Assembly: GCA_033807775.1 (NCBI GenBank) | Contig: CM066313.1 | Location: 86,181,484 to 86,245,483 of the forward strand | Length of the DNA stretch: 64,000 nt | Direction of reading: 5' to 3' | DNA from: Saussurea involucrata | Taxonomy: Eukaryota > Streptophyta > Magnoliopsida > Asterales > Asteraceae | In this document: positions 57,320-64,000 of the stretch, piece by piece | Layout of the letters: every line of letters starts with the position of its first letter | Position numbering within the stretch: the first letter of the stretch is position 1 | Program-made: the position numbers and the translations under genes | Notes under the pieces: generated by a model | What the model was told of the DNA's origin: nothing | Seen by the model: the letters and a program-made list of their open reading frames with translations, nothing else | Database searches by the model: none

Positions 57320-57883
57320 GGGGCTGTTTGGTTCATGGAATTGGAAGGAATTTGAAGGAATTGGAATGACCAATTCCATTGACCAAATTCCATGACACTG
57401 TTTGGTTCACAGAATGCAAGTGACGGAATCCTTCAGATTCCAACAAAATCCTTAATTGATTGAATTCACCATTCCACAGCTAAACCAATGGATTTCATTT
57501 CATCTCGATGGAATCTTGCCTTAATCCAATGATACTTTAACGTATTTTTCTTTTTTTATTTCATTTCATTTATTTAATTAAATGATAATTTTTCTTTTTT
57601 TAAATGAACTGTAATTTAAATAATTTAACATATTTATAATTTAGAAATAATAATAGAAAAATCATAATATAACATTTGTTGATATTTAATTCCAATTCCA
57701 ATTCCAAAATTGAATTCGGTGAACCAAACAAAAAGATTCCAATTCCTTTAAAAATTCCATCCAACCAAACGCGACTAAAATGCGTGGTCAAATTCCATCG
57801 AATTCCATTTCAATTCCTTCAAAGTCAAATTCTTTGATGAATTCCAATTCCATCGAATTCCATTCCACGAACCAAACACTCCC
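57320..57883. mobile_element. Tourist-like MITE, 564 bp, GAATTCC-rich
   Basis: TAA at 57317-57319 and 57884-57886; ends GGGGCTGTTTGGTTC and GAACCAAACACTCCC. The interior repeats GGAATTGGAA/TTCCAATTCC words. Confidence 0.85.
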
Positions 57884-58171
57884 TAAGTTTTTAGACCCGT
57901 CCATATGCAACTCTAACTACTACTCTATAATATACGAGTCTCGCCAAATCCCACATCCTCAAAAACCAAGGGGGTTTATTGAATCTTTTCCAAATCATTA
58001 GGGTGATTTCTATAATTTTCTGAAAAGTTAAAATCCCAAGCGCCCGAATATTACAAGACACCATTTCGCGTAGCAATTTCGTTTCGTTTCGTTCCGTTCA
58101 AACAAAGACCAACAACAACTCAAGTGAAAAAGCTGTTCCATCGCCGGTCAACTTTCCGGCGAATCTCTCTA

Positions 58172-61100
58172 ATGGTGAGAAATACAGAATTCCTGTTTCA
58201 ATTAATGTATTAGCATACACAAATCTTCGGTATCTGAACCTGTTTGTGGAACTTTGTTGCTTATATCTCTCAATCATGTTACAAACGAACGGAGGATATC
58301 TTATTTCTCGTAGTTTAGGTTTTGATGCTTAATTTTGAAGATATACGCTGATTTTGAAAGCGTTGTTATGATGTTCATGACTTTATTTGTGTTATTTATT
58401 GAAGTTCTGTAACCCTAACAAACACTTTGGTGAAAATTTCATGGTTTTAGGGGGTGTTTGGGAGTGCTTATAAAATTGAGGGTAAAAAGGTAATTTGGAT
58501 AGATAAGGAAATAAGGATAAGTAAATAAATAGGTATGGATTGACTTATAAAAACAACTTATTTGTGGTGAGGAAAAGCAAATAAGCACTTTTGATTTTTT
58601 CTATCCAAACACTCAAAACTGCTTATTTGCGGTGGAAAGAAGCTATAAGCAAATAAGTCAAAAATATAAGCACTCCCAAACACCCCCTTAATGCCTGAGT
58701 TGTCTACTTGTCTCTGATAATTAATTAGAAAAATTAGATGCTCCTTCATATTACTGTAGGTGGTTGGGTGTTTTGAAGTGAACATTAGGGATTTATCAGG
58801 AAAATTTTGGGATTGTTTTGATGTTTCGTGCAGATTATTGCCCAATTCTAGATGCTTTCAGCTTTTGATATGATTTGGGATGTTTAAGGTGGAATTGGGG
58901 TTTTGAAATAGAGACAAAAGGCAGAAGTTAATGGGCGGTGTGGTCAATGGTTTATTTGTGAAAAATAGATGTAGTTTATGCTGGCACAAATAATCATGAT
59001 TAGTTCAGGAATTGATCTAATTCCCAAGGTTTTTGCTGGATAAATGTGACCATGCTTACATATTTGTTGTAAACTTATATGCAATTCACATTTCTGGTAG
59101 TAGTTACTTACTCTGTGCTGATCAGTTTTAGTACGTGTAATTGCAGGCTAACAGACACACTATCATACTCATGCAAACTTCTCAAAACCGAGCAACTCGG
59201 ACGTTTATGGATTATGAGTCGATAAGTCAAGCAATGGATGGTATGTATAGTTAATCCACCAGTCCTTGAGAAAAAAACTTGATTGGCAATTTTGTACTAT
59301 GTTTTTTTTTTGCAACTTGGTGTCTATATTATAATGCATTTAGCAGTCACAAGAAACTCGTGGTGAGGTTGAATTGAGTTGGTTTCTCTTTCTTGGTTCA
59401 TATCCAACCTTTTCTTTTGTTGAGCTTGAAACATTGAAATGGGTTCTTCATTTATTTTTATAATCCTTGTTCATTTCTTATCTTATAATTTGTTGTAGAT
59501 GCTATTAGTAGTACTAGGCTTGCATAATTCTTTGTCATTTATTTTTAATTTGTTGCAACTGCACTAGAAGACACACTATTGTCATGGTCTGTTTGATTAA
59601 ATTGAATGATCGAGTGTTGAATGTTTAAGAGGTTTGTTTTAATTGACCGTCTAATAAGTGTTGTGAATGGACATCGGAATGACATATGTTCTTTTTATTT
59701 GTTTTCAATCATTTCTACCAAGAACTGTTAATTTATAAACTTGTTTAAATTATTTGATTGATAATTGAAATATTTATATTTAAAATTTCACCAAATTCTA
59801 TGTGTAGACGAATCATCACACTATGAAAAAGGGCCTTGAAGCAAAATGGTCTTAGGGCCTGTTTGTTAGCAGCTTAATGAGCTTAATGGACTCATAGCTT
59901 ATTCAGTCAGCTATACATGATTGTTTGGTAGTGGCTTAATGATATAGAAAGTGACTTATTTATTAAGCTTTTAGGAGGGAGCTTTATGCAGAAAGCCAAG
60001 ATTTGTCCAAATCAGTCTCTCCTAATTAAAAAACATGGTCCTTCCATCTATGAAAACACCCTCCCAAACAAAAACCTTTCCAATCTATACAGACAGATTA
60101 ATCCACATAGACAACTTTATTTAGACAGGACTTAATGGAAAACCAACCAAACAGCCCCTTAGATGTACAAGCATACAGCTGGAGAAACTGGTCTTTGTTG
60201 TACAAGTGTACAATTGGGTGAACTTAATGGTTCAGAGGAATCATGAATTATCAATATATATTCTGTTTATAACAGTATAGAAGCTTTTCGGAAGATCAGT
60301 TAGCGTTCGTGTGTGTCAAAACCTGTCTCTGTAAATCTGGTATCGAATGGGCTTTTAGCGGAACCAGGCTAGGCCGGTAGTGGGCCAAAATATTCAAGGC
60401 CTACCTAGGACTATTAGGGTGGACATGACCTATTGTTTTGTGATATTTAGAATACTTCAGGTTTTAATTGTCTGCTACTTTTGTGCCATACCATGGTCAT
60501 CTTACTTTTGGTATGTGCAGGTATATGTGCACTATATGAAAGGAAACTCAAGGAGTTGAATCCTGCCATCAGAAATATTACTTATGACATTGAAGATCTC
60601 TATAATTTCATCGATGGCCTTGCTGATATGAGTGCTTTAGTGTATGTTCCCTTTCTCACTCTTACTACATGATTGTTGCAACTTACAAGAATTCTATGCC
60701 TTGCTTTTCCATCACTGTTGAATCTAAAATAATGAAGACTCCCATCAGTTAAAATATCTTCTCATCTTAAATAAAACCTTAGATTCAATGTCCTGCATAT
60801 AGAATTGATGAAATACCAATTAGGCAATTGGTTATATTTGTTTGAGACCTCTGTGACAAATCCACGAGTTTCAGTTGTCTAGCTGGGCTGCTTGGTTTGT
60901 CCTAATTAATCTATATTCTACATGCGATATTCACAAAACAATATGAGTGAAATATCCTTGATGGAACATAAGAAGATTATTTATGAGATTACAAAGGATT
61001 TGTTGGTAAGTTGTTTGCTTCATCATTCACAGATATAGCTTGTTGTCATGTGTGATGGGTAAGTAAGAAAGTTATAGGGTGTTTAGGAACATAGCCATAT

Positions 61101-62292
61101 AATTAAGCGTATTTTTTAGATATTATAGTAGATTTAGTATTTGGAAAGGACCTTTTCCCTTCTGATTTCAATCAAGAATTATTTCGTAATTGAATCATGT
61201 ATAGTATTCTTTTATAAATGCTGAGGTACTCCAATCATTAATGGCTTAATGCATTATGCATGTATAGAAAAATATTGGATTTGAGGCTAAGCTATGTGCA
61301 TTTTGGCATTTCTGAGTTTGACCCTTTCCAATGGATATGCCTGATAACAATCATACACTCCCTCTGGTACTGAATTAATCCCGTTTTGGAGATGACATCA
61401 TCTTTTCTCCCCTTTTTTTCTTGTTCCTGTTGCAAGTCAACATTGTCATGTGAAACATAAAACCCTAAATGACTTAAAATGTATAAAAAAGAAGCAAAAT
61501 GGCATTGTAATATTTTGGGGGTCATTTAGCTAAATGACCTTAAATGAGTTTTTAATTAAATTCATGACCTCCTTGCCTGTATAAGAAAAAATGAGTTTAT
61601 ACTCATGAGAAGGTCATAGATTTAATTAAAATCTCATTTAAGGTTATATACCTAAAAATCTCAATATTTTGGACAAAGTTGAAAGAGGTGTGAGTATAAT
61701 AAAAATCTATATTAGTTGGTTGTTGGTTTTGTGGCTAAGAAAATGATTATGGGAAATAAAGAATGATGAGTTGGAGATATAAATATTTGTGATAAAATTT
61801 ATTTTTCTTAAATACATTATAGATACAATTATTCGTATACCCTCCATCCCTTCGAAATTGTAACCAATTTTCTTTTCTGGTAATATTTGAATCCAAAATT
61901 ACTCGTCTTTTTGTCCACATCATTTCCATGTTTATCATTATTGAAGGATCTTTTAAGAGTTTTGGTTAACAATCAGACATGATCTTTTAGACTGATGGGG
62001 CTTTTTGGTCTGGCCTGGGCTTATTAAGTTATTAGGACTGGGCTTTTCAGGCTAGGGGGTTTTCGACACTTTTTGTGCATATCCTCAATGTGTAAGCTAG
62101 AACATAGATGAAACCCCCAAACATACTTTTTCAGAGATGAACGCTATAAGCTGTTTTGGTTGATAAATACATAAGGTTAAGCTGATTATGGGTTGGTGCA
62201 GTTATGATCACTCTATCCAGGCATACCTTCCGAATGACCGACAATGGATCAGGCAACGGATGTTTCATCACCTTAGAAAATTGGCACACTGA
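58172..62292 (+). CDS. ERH: Enhancer of rudimentary homolog, 4 exons, 102 aa
   Basis: ERH is a small, highly conserved nuclear protein that dimerises and acts in RNA processing and RNA surveillance in animals and fission yeast; its plant role is less defined. Exons are 58172-58174 (only the ATG), 59147-59240, 60521-60641 and 62202-62292, all with GT-AG introns and matching phases, 309 bp in total. The protein begins with the hallmark strand (ANRHTIILMQTSQNRATRTF), continues DYESISQAMDGICALYERKL and the acidic segment ITYDIEDLYNFIDGLADMSA, and ends DRQWIRQRMFHHLRKLAH. Length agrees with the family (about 100-110 aa). The leader from about 58060 is CT-rich. Tourist-like MITEs lie in introns 1 and 2. 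Confidence 0.95.
58450..58687. mobile_element. Tourist-like MITE in ERH intron 1
   Basis: TTA at 58447-58449 and 58688-58690; ends GGGGGTGTTTGGGAGTGCTT and AAGCACTCCCAAACACCCCC are perfect inverted repeats. 238 bp, so probably young. Confidence 0.92.
59855..60158. mobile_element. Tourist-like MITE in ERH intron 2
   Basis: TTA at 59852-59854 and 60159-60161; ends GGGCCTGTTTGTTAGC and CCAAACAGCCCC. It is the same family as the copy in SR140 intron 3. Confidence 0.92.
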
Positions 62293-63378
62293 AGAAGAAT
62301 CTTGTTTCTTGGTATATTGATTGTATCAGATTGATTGCACATAACTTTTCCTTCAAACAAAAGGAGTGTTGCACTTGTAGTAGTTTTATTCTATTCTGGC
62401 TGTAGCCATTCAACTTAAATTGCATATTATTTTGTTGGGCTTCAACTGGGAAGTTGTATGTTTGAATTCTGTAAAAGTGGCTCACAGTTTTGTGGTGTTT
62501 GACTGATTATATGTTATGTGATGTTTTGATCATATTTTACCATCTATCTTTTTATTTCATGTGGCAAAAAGTTCAAAAACATTTGATTAGAAAGCAAGAC
62601 TATAGGCAAAAGATAGTTGGGTTTGGAATATAATTCGACGTTTTATTACAAACAAACGATAATTCAATGCAAATGACACATTGTATATATAAAATGGTGC
62701 TTGGTGTTGGGAAATTGGCCTCAAAGTTTTCCAAGAACGAAGCAATGAACAAGTATAGAGAAAAGAAAAAGACAATAATTTACGTAAAAACTTCAAAACT
62801 GGAGAAAAACCACGGGCCTTCAGAGGAAAATCCACTAAGTGAAAAATTGTTACAACAATTCTAATATCTCAAGCCTCCTCCAGTAATACCCACACTCTCA
62901 TAGATTTAACTCGCACATTTCTATTATCTAAAACAAGAGAATAAAAAATAAAAAATAAAAAGTATTTGAAACCCAAGTCTTGGCCCCTTCACCCCTTTTT
63001 ACAAACATGTCCTTTTCATCTTCCATTGCTCCGCTGATACGGGACAACCTATCAAACTTAATCTTTTATTTTTAGCCAAACAATTCTCAATAAGCTACAC
63101 CTTGGCCAAATAAAAGAAGGTTTTCGTTTCAAAACCGACAACCCTTGTCTAAATCGAGAATCATAATTCTCAAATAAGAGACCAGAATCCACCATAAAAG
63201 AGTATCAACACTTAGAATAATCCATTCTAAGAATTTTACATTAGCACAAGTCAAAAACCTTGTTGAAAAATTTACGGTGCAACTTTCTTGTTTGGCTTAT
63301 CCGGAAGTTCATCAACCATTCCACCACATAACCTACATCCCTGCCAAACCAATACACATGTGGAAATCCATGGAACCG
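62293..63378. other. ERH 3' UTR and intergenic DNA
   Basis: The first few hundred bases probably include the ERH 3' UTR. Beyond about 62600 nothing coding or repeat-bounded was recognised. Confidence 0.5.
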
Positions 63379-63869
63379 CTAACCTAAACCCATCCCCTTT
63401 TCATGGTAAAACGGACATATCACGAGGATGTATTCTCCCATATCCCAACAAAACACATTGTCTTTGATGAGAAATGAGACGTTGTTAGCATCTGAATTAA
63501 GTCTTTTGTGAACCCGCATCACCTGGACAATTAATATTGACATGTTAAGGCTTTCCACACTTTCAACATATTCCAACCTTTTTTCCTCATACATGAGTTT
63601 GCTAGTAACATCCGCAAACTTTAGGGTCTCTTTCTCATATATTAGAATAGGTTTCATGTGTTCATAGAGTCATAGGAAGATGTCAAAGATCATATGAACC
63701 TCGTTTTACTGGTCCCATATGAATTGCTGCCGGAAGCAGGTTTTCCCCTTATGTAAGCCGGATTGCATCAATCAATACATCCTTGACTTGAACATGCCAT
63801 AAGTCAAAGTTGATCCTTCCATTCAATGTCTCTACATCAAACCTATTAGCGCTTGAAAACTTTGACATC
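63379..63869 (-). pseudogene. Decayed Ty1/copia gag fragment
   Basis: From an ATG at 63869 the minus strand encodes a copia gag start (FDVETLNGRINFDLWHVQVK) and stops soon after. After a gap lacking the central capsid region, the frame 63657-63379 resumes with gag-like KETLKFADVTSKLMYEEKRL and a damaged zinc knuckle (CWDMGEYILVIC, missing normal Cys and His). The gene has both an internal deletion and stops. The remaining pol should lie to the left but was not found, and LTRs were not seen, so it is an old remnant. Confidence 0.75.
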
Positions 63870-64000
63870 TAATCCACGTTTCCAAAACGAAATTGTATTC
63901 TAGAAAAGTGATTGTAGCTTATGAGTAGTACACCCAAGAAAAGTTCTCTAATATGCACGTACTCTAAGTCTCCAACCACACATGATTTTATTAACAAATT

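Noticed and set aside
61292..61938. Short minus-strand frames in ERH intron 3
   Set aside because: No domain or conservation; the interval is fully intronic.

Overview
This window is nuclear DNA from a flowering plant. Two intron-containing, plant-like genes have canonical GT-AG introns, and most of the rest is transposable elements (LTR retrotransposons, MULE, hAT, Tourist-like MITEs, a Helitron) with TA-rich microsatellites. The sequence does not fix the species. A eudicot is likely from base composition and element types, but that is inference.

Genes. (1) 28.5-35.4 kb, minus strand: a 16-coding-exon gene for an SR140/U2SURP-type splicing factor (Arabidopsis RRC1-like), with RRM, SURP, CID, cwf21 and RS-like parts; all splice junctions can be placed and the frame stays open for 933 codons. 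(2) 58.2-62.3 kb, plus strand: a 4-exon gene for enhancer of rudimentary homolog (ERH), 102 aa. Both encode nuclear RNA-processing proteins. No other host gene is supported.

Layout. 1-1.7 kb, plain AT-rich DNA. 1.7-6.2 kb, a complete MULE with 9-bp target duplication, about 270-bp terminal inverted repeats (TIRs) and a mudrA-like transposase carrying two stops. 6.8-10.4 kb, a candidate degenerate PIF/Harbinger element holding three smaller elements. 10.5-13.2 kb, a hAT element inside which sits another hAT element, inside which sits an element inserted in a TA microsatellite. 13.4-21.0 kb, a solo LTR split by a young, rearranged Sirevirus-type copia element. 21-25 kb, fold-back element and MITE. 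25.1-28.0 kb, a non-autonomous Helitron. 28.5-35.4 kb, SR140 gene with two intronic MITEs. 35.5-52.4 kb, a nest: small MULE-like element, inside it a chromodomain-type Ty3/gypsy element, inside that a solo LTR and a gag-only retrotransposon. 54.0-57.0 kb, a 3-kb solo LTR. 57.3-62.3 kb, MITEs and the ERH gene. 63.4-63.9 kb, a decayed copia gag.

Insertion order can be read from target-site duplications, which I could place for most elements. The observations most worth a second look are: a palindromic cassette repeated at constant distance upstream of the presumed TATA box in three different solo LTRs; a set of coiled-coil ORFs upstream of gag in the gypsy element, each starting at an acceptor-like AG; a Sirevirus whose 5' LTR is followed by a copy of the host flank; and elements of at least two kinds lodged in TA microsatellites with similar termini. 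No computation was run; all comparisons are by eye.
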